From Lutjanus erythropterus (lineage: Eukaryota; Chordata; Actinopteri; Lutjaniformes; Lutjanidae), in contig CM034607.1 in assembly GCA_020091685.1 (NCBI GenBank), positions 20,203,221 through 20,267,220 on the forward strand: 64,000 bases of DNA, given 5' to 3'. Positions 1 through 54,867 of the stretch are shown here, one piece after another (position 1 is the first letter of the stretch; every line of letters begins with the position of its first letter). The notes under the pieces are model-generated. The model ran no database searches and was not told the DNA's origin. It saw only the letters and a program-made list of their open reading frames with translations. The position numbers and the translations under genes are program-made.

Positions 1-177
1 GACATTTTATTTTAACTTAACTGCAGGTCACTGAGTGAAAGAATCACTAAAAGTAAATCTCGTTTGGACTTTATGTTGTCGCCCAAATTATGAAAAATAA
101 ATCTCGCCTCTCGTTTTGGTTTTATTTGACCAGTTTTTGACATATCTGTCATCAGAGGTTTCTGCTGCTTGAAAGGT

Positions 178-440
178 TGTCAGAAGTATTGATACTTATT
201 GATCAATCGGTATCGATGGTATCAAAAATACCAAAGCTATAAAAAAAAAAGTGCTCATTCAAGGCCTCAGGTCAGTCTTTGTTTTCCTGCCTGAAATTTG
301 GTTTGCAGTAAAACCAGACAGTGTTCAGTGACTGAAAAATAACGTATCCTATTTTATGTGCCTCATACTTTTTTCTTTTTGTCATGGTATCAAAAGAGGC
401 ATTGAGTATTGTTTTTTTAGACAAGTATCATGATATGACA
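178..440. repeat. Degenerate TATC/GATA-rich dispersed repeat
   Basis: Contains GTATTGATACTTATTGATC, GGTATCGATGGTATC and ATGGTATCAAAAG motifs typical of a common teleost repeat of the type also seen near 29266-29530. Borders are approximate. Confidence 0.4.
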
Positions 441-2059
441 TATTATGACAGCTGTGCACTGATGAGGTTTTCTTTCCAGAACTAACTTCCTGTTTATGCT
501 TAATAATTCAGACCTTTATGTCACATGAACCATTTGGTCGATACTGTATCTCACAAGTTGTGCTAATGAAGTCCCGCATGATTAGATTTCTTTTTGGAAT
601 TTGGCTGAATAGACCCTCTTGCGTAGCAAGTGCTAAAGTACTTGACAAGTGACCTGCAGAGGACACATGGATGAATTTTTCATGACACAGTGGATAAGCT
701 GAACCCCAAAGCCTGTTGCAGTTCTTCAACCTTTTTTATGAGCAAGATTCTGCAGTGTTTTAAATGCAAACTACCAATTAGATAAAAACTTTAGTGCTAT
801 TGACTTTGTGAAACATGGTGTAATAACTGGCAGTCACCTGGCAGTGGGTTATATACCACATAGTACGGTAAAGCTGACAGACAGGTACCTGCTTATAAAT
901 GATTTAACACACATACACAAATACATACACAGGAGAGTTACCCATTGCCATTCCTTTGTCCAATAATATTTGGGTGAACTTCTCTTCTTGAACGAGGACC
1001 AAATCCCTGTTTGGACTGTGTGCTATGCACTGGACAACGCCCAGAAAGTTTAACTGTATCCAGATGATTTTTTTTTTTTTTTTTTTTTGTACAGAAATGT
1101 TGACATTTGTGCGATGTGACAGCATTACTCCTTCCTTTCTTTTCCCCTGCCTACAATTTCTGACTTGTTGGTAATAAATGTTTCTCCCCCAGCATTGTTT
1201 AATTCTCATCTAAGCATTTCAGGAGCACGTTTAAGAATGAAATGTGAGCAGGATTTAGGGTTTGAGCATGTTAACAGCCCCTGTGTGCTGACTGTTGATT
1301 TACAGCCCCGCCTGAGCTCTTTACAAATGGAAAGCTGACACGGTGAGGGAACGGATAGATGGACAGAGTGTTTGAAATAGTGTTTTTCTCCTGGGAGACA
1401 ATATTTTACCATGTATATATTCATTATTACAGTTAAATGTTTTTTAATTGAAAACAAGGAAAAGCAATACTAGTGTTATTATGCTGAGAGTAAATGGCAT
1501 TTGAAGGCTGAGAGTGGATGTGTTGTTTCATTGTGAATAGTAAATTGCTGGTGTCGATGCGTGACAGTCACTTAAGGGTACGAAGAACAACATGGTCCTC
1601 CAACAGTTTGCATGTTCAATGTGTGAATAGTGTGCGATAACTTTAACTGTGTTAAATGAATATAAGAGCGCTGCTGCTGCGGAACTTGATAATGTCGTGG
1701 TACAACCTTTGTATTTGTGTTGCCGTGAAAGAGTCAAAACGACACCGAACCTGTTTTTTCCTTGCTCGTTGTATCTATTGGTGCTGACACTTTGCATTGA
1801 GGTGACAAATCAAACCCAATGAAGGTAATTGGAAATGTGCTCACGATTCTCACAGCATCAAACAAATCCTCACTGTCAACAATATTATTGAAAAGTAAAA
1901 TTCCCCAAAACATTTTATTACTGAGCTCCCTCTTTAACTAAATCACACACATTTACATGCAGGCAGTCTATGTAATCGCCTTTTGATAACTAATAAATTA
2001 ACTGTTGTTATATTTTTGAATTCTATTTACTGAGCCTTCAATGAAACTCCAACTCTGTT

Positions 2060-2390
2060 CCACCAAATAAATACACAGAGATAATTGACTAATCCCTGAT
2101 GAAAATAACCATAGTTGCCAAATTTAGCCACAATTAGTTGATAAGTCTATAACATACCAAAAAAAGTAAAAAACAAAACAAAATGTCCATCACAAGTTCC
2201 CAGAGTCCATGATGATGTCCACAAACTGCTTGTTTTGTCTGATCAACAGCCTAAAATCCCCAAAATATACAGTTGACCATGAAGCCGGACTCTTAAAAAC
2301 TCCTCAAATATTCACATTTGAAAAGGTGGAACCATTCTTTAAAATACATGATTAATCAACTGTCAGGATAATTGCCGACTTCATTTCAGC
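2060..2390 (-). repeat. hAT-like dispersed repeat (TAGGGCTGCAACTAACG family), degenerate
   Basis: Shares GTCCATCACAAGTTCC, AACTGCTTGTTTTGTCTG, ATTCACATTTGAAAAGG and ATTAATCAACTGTC segments with the copies at 22722, 39871 and 48350, in a diverged form. Ends are not sharply defined. Confidence 0.5.
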
Positions 2391-2444
2391 AACATTTGTA
2401 AATTGGGTGAAATTTACAAATGTTTAAGGGACAGTCATTTTTCA

Positions 2445-2722
2445 TGTGGATGTCCAGTTAGTGTTTATGGTAAATGTAGTTAACTGAAGCGCTAAAATCC
2501 TCAGTTCATGCTGTATTGACAGAGGAAGCCGAGTTCTCTTGCTCACTGAGCCGTGTCTACATATACCAGGATGCATTGCGTTTGAGTTTCTCTGAAACAG
2601 CCTGTAGTTCCTACGTAACACCAACTGCATCACTGGTTGCCACCAAATGACAGAACTCAGTCAACACGAATTTATTGCTTCAATTGACTACATTTACCAT
2701 AAAAGCTGACTGGACATCCACA
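2445..2722. mobile_element. Short inverted-repeat element (MITE), 278 bp
   Basis: The left end TGTGGATGTCCAGTTAG continues as TTTATGGTAAATGTAGT. The right end is its reverse complement over about 46 bases with few mismatches. No coding capacity and no clear target-site duplication. It lies just past the inferred jarid2 poly(A) site. Confidence 0.75.
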
Positions 2723-2880
2723 GTGCTAAATTGTCTTTAATGTTATGAGACGCCACCAGATAAGAAAAAAAAAAAATGAAGCTTTTAAAACTTATTTCTT
2801 GTCACCATCATGTCAAACATCTGCACAAAAAGAGACACAAAGCAAGTTGGAAAGAAATGACAGTGAATTGTCGGTAAGTT

Positions 2881-2886
2881 TTTATT
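2881..2886 (-). terminator. Probable distal poly(A) signal of jarid2
   Basis: AATAAA on the minus strand, followed by a T/GT-rich stretch 35-65 bases further on. This is the last canonical hexamer before unrelated repeat-rich sequence. The cleavage position, around 2860-2867, is an inference. Confidence 0.6.
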
Positions 2887-3143
2887 AAACCTTAAGTACA
2901 AACTGCAAAAGTAAAAAACTGTCAATATAACCAACATGAGACTCTCTTTCCGAGTGGAGGGAAAGGCCGAGATGCGGCACTAATAAATTAAGTCACCAGA
3001 GACCCCACCGTGAGCAAGTAGTTTATACTGTAGAAAATGGAAGAAACAGACAAACAAAAAAAAAAAGAGAACTGAAAAACAAACAAAAAAAATCCCATCA
3101 GAATAAAATATATTGTAAGGCCATAAAAACTTGACAACCACTT

Positions 3144-3149
3144 TTTATT
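3144..3149 (-). terminator. Possible alternative poly(A) signal
   Basis: AATAAA on the minus strand inside the 3' UTR (CATAATAAAAAG). The downstream GT-rich context is weaker than for the signal at 2881. Confidence 0.35.
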
Positions 3150-4795
3150 ATGTTGAAAACACCCGACTTGGTATTTCATTAAATATTCCTAAAACAGTTC
3201 AGTCTTCTGCAAGGGACGACAACCAACAAACTGGATTATAGGATTTTTCCTTGACAGTCACCACTGGCAAGCTCAGTGCAACATGAGTAGCTACTACATT
3301 TTTGTTGAATTTTCAGTAATGAAAATGTAAAAACCCATTTTTTTTTTTTTGTGAACATATCTTTTTTTCCCTTTTCTTTAAAAAAGTAAAGCTAAACAAA
3401 CAAAACTAGGTTGGGGGGCAGTCGTTGGCTACTCAATATCTTCTTTCTTAGTGATATAAGCAGCACTTAAAATTTTTATACACGTTTACCAGAGCAACCC
3501 TGTAAGCATCAAACTCACATGGATGAAGAAAGGGAAATGTAAGGCTTTTTCTTCATCAAGCACTCTCCTCTGGAACTTCTTCTCTCATCTCTATTCCTTT
3601 CCTTCCTTTTCTTTCGTCCTTAACCCCAGAAAAAGGCTCAAGTATTTAAAGAAATTTACAGGATTATGTACAAAAAAAGTTGATGTTTTGTTTGTGTTGG
3701 ACTTTTTTTCCTCTCTAAAAAACACCTCATAATATATCTGGAAAAGGGAAAAAAAATGCAAAAGCCAAAAAACAAAAAGGACAATTTTAAAAAACGACAA
3801 CAAAAAAAAAACAAAACTTGGATTTGATATTTCACATTTTACACTCTTTGACTAGTGGCTCTACTTGAGATAACACATCAAAGTAAAAAACACAAAATAA
3901 TAATAATAATATAATATAATAATTAATGTTTACTGGTACAGATGAAACAAGAGGACTGGAAGAATGGAATGTTAATACGATTGCACATCTAGAACCAGAA
4001 AAGCCTGAAAGCCTTTCTGCCCTGTGGGGCGGGGGCGCGTGAGCTAGCTGTTAGCCGATAGCAGGCGCTAACCCCCAGATTTTTTAATTTTTGTGTTGTT
4101 ATACAGTAATTATAACCAACAGCACCAATAAAACGGATCTCCTCGCTAAGTATCAGGCACGGTTTTCACTCGCTAGCGAAGGAGGGATCCCTCCATACTA
4201 CCAGGAAGTGAGGCGAGCGACGACCTTTCACAGGTCCGCCCCCTCTCACATCCACCAACGAACAGAAACATCCACAATGACAAAAAAAAAATACACAGAA
4301 GACTTCTTGCAAAAAACCTAGCAAAAAACAAAGCTAAAATTCAAAATAGAACTTGAAAAAACATAGCCAACCAACAATAAACCAACATCGTCTGTCTTTC
4401 AAGTTTTTACCTCGCGTCGCCACCCCCCTTTTTTTTAAAAAAAAAACAAAAACAATGCAGGAGCTGCATCGAGAAAGAATAAAATCAATAAAAAAGGACT
4501 CCTCTTCCTCAAACCAAGGACAGAGAGAAACTTTGGGTAACTACTTGATGTCATTTTCATTTCAGAAAACTGGGGAGAGAAAAGAAAAAGGCCGCCTTTT
4601 CGTTTGTCCCTTGTTCACAGCTGAGTGACGCATGATGAGAGGGAATGGGGTTCAGTCTCACGGGTGAGATGAGGGCAGGAGACGAGTGATGCAACAAGAA
4701 GGTAACAAATGTAACCCATCTCAGTTAAAGGAGGATGCTGGGGTGGAGGTAAAGGGTAGAACAGGGCCCGTCAAGTCTTCTTGTGAACGTTACAC

Positions 4796-4803
4796 TTAAT
4801 GCT
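4796..4803 (-). promoter_or_regulatory. 8-mer miR-155 target site in jarid2 3' UTR
   Basis: The minus strand reads AGCATTAA, a perfect 8-mer complement to the miR-155 seed (the 7-mer AGCATTA plus the A opposite position 1). It lies about 350 nt past the stop codon. JARID2 is an established direct miR-155 target in birds and mammals, so this may be a conserved site. A random 8-mer match cannot be excluded from one sequence. Confidence 0.65.
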
Positions 4804-5150
4804 CGTAATGTTGTAAAGGGCGACTTAAAGGAGGGATGGGGGAACTCTAAAAATCATCCAGAATAAAAACAAATTCTTCTTTCACACTAGTGCAAAAAAG
4901 ACATCTTGCTTTTCTTTTTTCCTTTTCTTTTTTTTAGAAACAAGCCTGTCGTTCTAAGGGGGGAGGTGAATCTTTTTTGGAGGGGGGACTGAGGTCAGGT
5001 GAGGGGATTTTCAAAGCTCAAAAACAATCGATCTTAAATATCAGGGTGGTGGAGGAGGAGGGATTGATAGTGACCCTGCTTGATGTAAAAAAAACAAAAA
5101 ACAGGGGAGTTTGGGAGGGCTCAGGACGTGGGTGATGTCGAGGCGTCCCC

Positions 5151-48218
<43,068 letters not shown>

Positions 48219-48229
48219 CTGAGACGAGG

Positions 48230-48251
48230 AGAAGAAGAAGAAGAAGAAGAG
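48230..48251 (-). repeat. (TTC)n repeat forming the exon 4 polypyrimidine tract
   Basis: On the transcript strand this is seven TTC units directly before CTCCTCGTCTCAG and exon 4 (48218). The splice-acceptor pyrimidine tract of exon 4 is therefore a trinucleotide microsatellite. Confidence 0.85.
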
Positions 48252-48349
48252 GAGGAGAGAGTATGTTAATGATATGTATTATTTAACAACAGCTGAGCAC
48301 AAACGTTTCTGCTCCATAGCAGCGGGCGACTGCAACAGAGACCGCCATG

Positions 48350-48595
48350 ACAGATTAAGATTTGTCAATTATCTACTTTGATAATTAACTAATCAATTTG
48401 ATTTTTTTTGTCAAAAAAAAAAAATACAAATCATGTGATCTCAGCTTCTCAAATGTGAATATTAAATAGATTTACTTTACTTGATGACACTGATCAACAT
48501 TTTATGGACCAAAGAACTAACTGGTTAATCAAGAAAATGATTGACAGATTAATCAATAATAAATATAATTGTTAGTTGCAACCCTAATTAAGATA
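48350..48595 (-). mobile_element. hAT-like MITE (TAGGGCTGC family)
   Basis: In reverse it begins TTAGGGTTGCAACTAACAAT and continues GATTAATCTGTCAATCATTT and TTTGGTCCATAAAATGTTGA, matching the copies at 22722 and 39871. It lies about 130 bases upstream of exon 4. Confidence 0.7.
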
Positions 48596-49446
48596 ATGGG
48601 TAAGTTAATGCATTTATATCAAATATTATCCCCAATTATCAGATACAGTACACATCTGTATACATCTTAGCAAAAGACAGAGAAGTCGGCAGCTAATTAA
48701 AACGCACTTTTGCTCTTTTACATAAGAGCACAACCACACGTACACACACATACTTTCATCTTTTTTATTATTATGGCCCTATGGCCATCAACTCACTGTC
48801 GAGTGGATTGCTGAAACAATTACCCTGTGGTGAAGAATTGATCACCTTTCTGTGTGTGTGTGTACGTGCTCAGTGAATGGGTGTGAGCCCATCATGACCA
48901 CTTGGATGTGCAGGCACCCACGCACTCATGTAAATGTAAATGTGTGAAAAATTACAACAAAACCACTACACGTGAATTGTCACAGATACAAACACACATG
49001 TAGTAGTTCCTGTTTTTTCCCGCTGAGCACTGAGTGAAAGATGATTAAGCCGTCTATGGGGCAGAACCAGTGGTGGCAGCCGATAATAACCAAAACACTG
49101 GAACGGTCTGCAAAAACAAACCACACGCTGCCAGAGAACAACTCGAGCTTCTTCATCTCTCCGTCTTTCTTTCATCATTTTTTCTCTTTGACTTCTGTTT
49201 CTTTTTCACCTTCCACCGTTTTATTTTCTGCTTTTTCTCTTTTCCCCCCTCCACGTTGTGTTCACTTTCCTGTGTGGAGCACAAAACCTTTGAGATGTCT
49301 CTCTCATTTTTCTCTCTGCTTGTCTCTTTTCTCTCTTTATTTCACAGTGTGTGTCAGTGGAGGCGAGGGGAGGAGGAGAATATTAAAGAAGTAGATGTCT
49401 GAGAGAAAGCGATGGACTTACTTGTCACACCGCCTCCCTTATACAC

Positions 49447-49447
<1 letters not shown>

Positions 49448-49499
<52 letters not shown>
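49448..49499. repeat. (CA)n microsatellite
   Basis: About 26 uninterrupted CA units in intron 3. Confidence 0.97.
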
Positions 49500-49501
<2 letters not shown>

Positions 49502-50108
49502 GAGTGTCACTCTCACACACAAACATTTAACATGTAGGCACACGCACCCACATACACACACAGTAACCATAAAAGTCCTAGACTGTCAGGGGCCACATGA
49601 ACCAGCAAGTGGCCTCAATCGATTAGTGCAGCTGTGTGTGTGCGCATGTGTGTGTGTGTGCAATGTGTGAGCCACGCCAGAAATGTTGAGGAGCAGCGAT
49701 AGAAGCAATGTGATATCCTGGTATTATTTGTCAATTTGCTGCGGACCGGATTGAAGTAAGGGAAGATAGGATCATGTCTAGAGAACACCCACAATGCATT
49801 TGGCGCACTGAAAAAGGTGCAGAGTTCCGATTACACTTCAATCAGGGAGCAGCGCGGTGTCAAAACGTGTCAATTTCCTGCCGTGACATGGGTGTAAGCT
49901 CAATATGTGAGAAATTGAGAGATGATTGCGCGCGCATTGCCAAAGCGCTACATTTGGGCGCGAGGTGTGAGAAAACTGAACAAACAACTGTTTGCACACG
50001 CCTAGTTTGTTTACAATCAAAGCACTCAGCAAACAAAAGACTGTGATGAGTTGCTGGAATTCAATAATATACAAAAGTGATCAGGATTTACACAAATCTA
50101 AATGGCTT

Positions 50109-50710
50109 CACTGTAAAAAAAATATATATTTTAACTTCAAAAATGTAAAGCAAGTTAAAATTTTACCTTGACTTAAAAAAAAATTTGTGATAATTTAAAA
50201 CAAATAAAGTTTTCTAGCCAAATAAAGAGAAAAAACATGTTCAATAAGCTTAAGATATTAAATTGAACCAACAACTCAGACACACTGATGAACATTATAA
50301 ACAAATTTGATTTTCCTTTTACAGCTTCAGAAGTCAGTTCCTCATTTCACACAAAGAATTTACAGCTGCAGCTGCTCCCGTCGGAGCTGCTCTGTTCCAG
50401 CACTGGCACAAAGACAAAATGTGAAACCGCTTCCAGTGAATGTATTAAATTTGAAGTGTAAGGAGGTAGAGACTGAGTTTAATACTGACCATCATCATGG
50501 TCTGAAGTAAAGTTTTACATGTTTTCTTCAAACTATAAAAAGGAGAGTCTCAGGAGAGTTTTAATTCACACAATGCATGCTGGGAAGTCTGCTAATATGC
50601 TGATTTCATGAGTTTAATTAACTTGCATAAATAAAATTAGTATATTTATGTTAAGTTAATATGATAAAAGAGGCTGATTCCACTAAATTCTTGTATGATA
50701 TTTAACAGTG
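50109..50710. mobile_element. CACTGTAAAAAA-ended element, about 600 bp
   Basis: Starts CACTGTAAAAAAAATATATA and may end at TTTAACAGTG. It includes ACAATGCATGCTGGGAAGT, a phrase found in fish DNA-transposon repeats, and a GC-richer core around 50360-50450. The right border is a guess. Confidence 0.45.
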
Positions 50711-53700
50711 ATTTCCAAAATGTTATTTAAGGCATTTAGTCTCCAAACAAAAGCTGGAAAGCTAAATTTTACTGAGTACAAAGTATTACGGTACTGCCTT
50801 ATTTCAACATACACGTAAAAGCTGTGTGTGTACAGGAGGTGCTGTTTTCCCTGGGTATTACAGAACAAAGAACGTGATGATTCAATGGGCAAAACAACAC
50901 AATGGGGACAGGTGTCACTTCACACAAGGCTGTGATTTACTCGCAAAATGAGGAGAAAAAAGATTGAGGGCAAGAAGGCACACATGCATGAAAGAACTGA
51001 GACAGAACCAAAGAATGTTAGAGAGAAAGAAAAAAAACAGATAAAAAGAGAAGCCGAGTTTTGCTGAGGTTGTCATTCAGTTCAGATGAAGGATCTATTA
51101 GTATAAGGCAGTAAATGAAAGAGAGAGGAAGGGACAGAGAATAAGAATGGACTTGATAAAGACAGACAAGCATATGGAGAAGGAAAAAAAAATCAGAAGA
51201 ATGATCAAAGAGTGAGAAAATGCAATGGATGAACCAATGAAAAATCAAAACCTATTCAAGAGTGTGATAAACAGCTGGAGAGACAAGCGTAAAGGATAAG
51301 AAAAGTGTGAGAGGTAAAGCGCCATCGTCTTTGTTTCACACATCTGCATCATGTCCGCTAGGCTGGCCTTCTGTTGTTGCCTGACTGGAGGGACTCGACA
51401 TGTAAACAGACACAAACTAACACAGACACTTCCACATACACTCACATGCAAAAGCACAAAATGCTTAAAACCCTTACTCGGCCAACTTCGAGTCCGTCCT
51501 CATCAAACATTTACCTTCTCAGTCTGGACACACACCGTAATAAAATTTTGGCTGTGACCACCAGGGACAGAGCGTGCAGGGCATACTGAAAAAGTAGTAC
51601 GGAAAGGGATGAGGCCAAAGCGATGAGGAGCGGGGAGAGAGGGATGGTGGGAGGGTGATGTGCAGAGGGAAGATGGAAGCGGGCAGGTTCGCGTGACTGC
51701 AAGACCGAGTGAGATGCAGTGTGTGAGAAGACGGGAAGAGAGAAATGGAAAGACAAGGAAAGACAGAAGAGATATTAACTTGGACCACAAACGTGCCACT
51801 AAGTCTATTTCAACAAACACATACAGGCACAGACACGCATGTATGTAGACTACTGCGTGCATAAGCAGACACTTACCACTTTCACGGACATTCAATATGT
51901 CAAATTACAACAAAATAATTGAAAACTTCAAGCAAAGTGCAGAGAATTTATATAATTTATAAAGAAGGATTCACTATGATTTAACCATAAGTTAAGTTTG
52001 TTTGAATTTATTGTCTAGTCAATGTATTTAATTACTGTTATGTGACGTTTTTAGTACAAATCTTTATTAAAGAAATGATCAACTTCAATTTGCAAGTGTG
52101 ATGTAGGAACCTGAAGCCACCAGTGCACACACACTAAACATGGACTTTATAGTGAAGTAGGAGACATCTTGTGCAACAGCAGGAAAAGTTTAGAAATTAA
52201 CCAAATTCTTTCTTCTTTCTAGAATTTTTAATGAGGCATTTTAATGAGGCAGAAGAATGTGCATTTCTAAGAATTATATAGCAGTTTGTTTGTTTGTTTT
52301 TTCAGAAAAAGAAATACATCAGACACATTATTGTTTCTAATCTGCAATTCTACTTTAGAGACTCTTCAGCTGTATACGTTAATACCAGTGACTACATGGA
52401 CAGAACTGTGTTTCATGCCATTAAAAACTTGTTTGCAGGGATGCTTCTGAAAGCATTTCCCTTTTGCTTCACACTCTCTCACTGCCAGGCCTGCCTCTCT
52501 TTTATGTTCAAGTGCATTCTTAGTTGTTCATCCATGGTCTTTCCTTTTTAATGCCAGTCTTATTCACATCCTTCCTTCTTTCACCGTCCTCCTTTTGATT
52601 CTTCTCTTCTATTCAAACTTTGACTGAAGATGGAAAAGCTTGCAGTGTCAAGTGTGCATGTGCTGCATGACTGCACGCATGCTTGTAGACTTTAATGGGC
52701 CTTGAAGGGACAACTGTTTGTTGCACAAACACACAAAACCCCACACCACACTCTCCTTGTCCTTGCATCAATAGTCATTTTATAAATGATATAATGAAAA
52801 TTCTTAATGCTTTCACATATGCAGATATTACCTTGGCCGAGTGTGAACACCTGTATGCGTGCATGGCTGTGTAGCTGTTGCTATGCAAATGGTTTGAATG
52901 TGCAGCCACCCAAACCTGACCCACCATCCAATAAATTCAATCATGTACAATTTAATATTGCAGAGAGGGGAGCAGCACAGAGTGAGCTGTGCTACCAACA
53001 CTTTCTAAACAGTAAGCATAGGCGAGACTGAGCTCTCCATTAAAGCCTCTTTGGTAAGCTAAACCCTGGATACTTTTATTGCTCCAGCCTTAGATGAATA
53101 GGATCCTATTTCACTACTTAAAAGAGAGGGAATAACACACACACACACGCACACACACATGCACACACACAAAAGAAAAAACAGCATTATGACAACAGAA
53201 GTAAACTGTGCAAAAGAATGGGGACAGAGACAGATGAGCTAATAAAGCGATGTGCTTACTACATCCTGTCTAGACAGTCAACCAGAGCCTCTTTGGACAA
53301 GCCTCAGGTTTTCCTGGGACGATCCTCTGTTATCTGTTACCTATTAACTAACATGGGAGATACGCTGGGGGCGGTTCCCAAAGTCGCTGAAAATACATCT
53401 GTGGTTAAAGTAATCTCTAGTAATTGGACTAAATCTCTCTTAATGTACATTTCTCTATGCATTATCAGTTGTCATCTTTTTTCTTTATTGGCATGCTGAA
53501 AGCAAAGACAGGGCTAATAAAAAGGTAATAAAAACAGATCTGCTTCACTGATGATGTGATAATGCATGGTTGGCAGTGAATCCAGAGGCAGGGGCAGTGG
53601 ATAAATAAAACCATATCACCTTCCACTGCAAAAACTTCAGCAACTGATTATTTTAAAGATGACAGACAGCTCTCCTCTTTGGAAATAGTGCTCAGGTGGC

Positions 53701-53921
53701 AAAACAGAATTACTGTTATTATCACTATCAAAGGTGTCAAGGAAAATTAGAGCATGAGAGACAATTATAGTAACACTTATTTAACAAATTCATCCAAACT
53801 CCTCTGAAATTAAGCATTGTCCCCAAAGTTTTGCCAATATGTCAAAGCTGAGCCACATCTGTTTAGTTCTAATGAATGGGGAGGAGACAATCAAGCACGC
53901 ATAAGAAAGACTCGAGTATAG

Positions 53922-53922
<1 letters not shown>

Positions 53923-53966
<44 letters not shown>
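53923..53966. repeat. (CA)n/(TA)n microsatellite
   Basis: CA repeat passing into ATATATATAT. Its last eight bases form the left target duplication of the adjoining hAT-like element. Confidence 0.92.
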
Positions 53967-54854
53967 TAGACTTGCACCGATTAATCGGCAATGCTCGGAA
54001 TCGGGCCGGTTTTCACGTGACCGGCCCTGACCGGTGACCGGCCGGTCAGCGTCACAAATCCGGTTCTGCGCCCGTCATTGTCACACACATGTTCTGCACG
54101 ATGGTCACGTCATGCGCGCAGCAGACAAACCGACCGTGACGTCGACACAGCGCTGATAACAGCTACACACACTCTGACAAGATGTGTGGATGGATGAAGC
54201 TGGTGTCAGCGACAGATTCCAAGAACAGGATAAAGAGAAGACAGACAGTCTACAATGAGACAGAGCAGCTGACAATGTCGCAAAACAGCCGTAAACTTTG
54301 TAGCTCTTCAGGCTAATGCTAGCAAGCTAGCAGCAGACTGCTGTTTACAGAGGGACAGTTAAAATCTCACCTCCTGTTCTGGCTGAAGAATAAACAACCT
54401 GTGTTGATGCGTCTCCTCAAACATTTTCTCATCCAGACTCGTTTAATTTCTGCATCTGTTTTTCTCACGGCAAAGTTTTACTTCAAACTGTTGCACCGCG
54501 TTAGTCTCCGGTTTGTTTACATCCGCTTCCACAAAAGATCACGTGAAATCGCGTCCCGCGAGATGATCTCGCGAGATCACGTTCACCCAATTCATAATCT
54601 TAATATAAAATTATAATAAGGCCTGGTTGTAATCTGGATGATTTTGGAGAAAGTATTAAATGAATATTTAATAGTCAGTGTCTTATTATGAACATATTTA
54701 CAAGAAAAGTTGCAAAAATGTTTGTGAATGCTGTCAATTACAGTTCTTAGAAAGACTGAAAATCGGAACTGGCCAAAATCGGAATCGGTAGGTCAGACCC
54801 CTCAAAAATCGGAAATCAGAATCGGCTAAGAAAGTTGAAATCAGTGCAAGTCTA
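53967..54854. mobile_element. hAT-like non-autonomous transposon, 888 bp, intact ends
   Basis: Left end TAGACTTGCACCGATT and right end AATCAGTGCAAGTCTA are inverted repeats with one mismatch. The flanks are ATATATAT on both sides (53959-53966, 54855-54862), an exact 8-bp duplication. Subterminal TCGG/CCGG motifs repeat at both ends (ATCGGCAATGCTCGGAATCG; AAATCGGAATCGGTAG). The inside is unusually CpG-rich for this window, with ACGTCATGCGCGCAG, GTGACGTCGACACAG and TCTCGCGAGA (54567-54576). I see no transposase frame. Confidence 0.85.
54567..54576. promoter_or_regulatory. TCTCGCGAGA palindrome inside the transposon
   Basis: A perfect 10-base palindrome identical to a core motif of many CpG-island promoters in vertebrates, preceded by CGCGTCCCGCGAGATGA. 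Function here is unknown. It belongs to the mobile element, not to jarid2. Confidence 0.45.
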
Positions 54855-54867
54855 ATATATATCAGGG

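Larger units (their letters stand above)
1..2860. other. Sequence beyond the jarid2 3' end; no gene seen
   Basis: AT-rich sequence with no supported coding region. It holds a TATC/GATA-rich repeat piece at about 178-440, a poly-T at 1070-1089, a degenerate hAT-like repeat at about 2060-2390 and the inverted-repeat element at 2445-2722. It is not known whether a neighbouring gene lies further left. Confidence 0.6.
2861..5150 (-). other. jarid2: jarid2 3' UTR (about 2.3 kb)
   Basis: AT-rich transcribed tail after the stop codon, with many A/T runs and no convincing reading frame. The distal end is inferred from an AATAAA (read on the minus strand) at 2886-2881, followed by a GU/U-rich stretch at about 2845-2822. 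A second AATAAA lies at 3149-3144. An 8-mer miR-155 site is at 4803-4796, and a 7-mer match to the miR-26 seed (TACTTGA) is at 3644-3638. The exact cleavage point is not visible from sequence alone. Confidence 0.75.

Noticed and set aside
3638-3644. miR-26 seed match in the 3' UTR as a separate regulatory feature
   Set aside because: Only a 7-mer match, with no prior knowledge that I am sure of linking it to jarid2; mentioned within the 3' UTR entry.
49430-49450. Donor-like ACAA|GTAAGT (minus strand) as the end of an upstream jarid2 exon
   Set aside because: The sequence before it is CA-repeat derived and does not encode any N-terminal JARID2 peptide.
51865-51885. Donor-like GTG|GTAAGTG (minus strand) in intron 3
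   Set aside because: No acceptor or JARID2-like coding sequence precedes it; such matches occur by chance in 16 kb.
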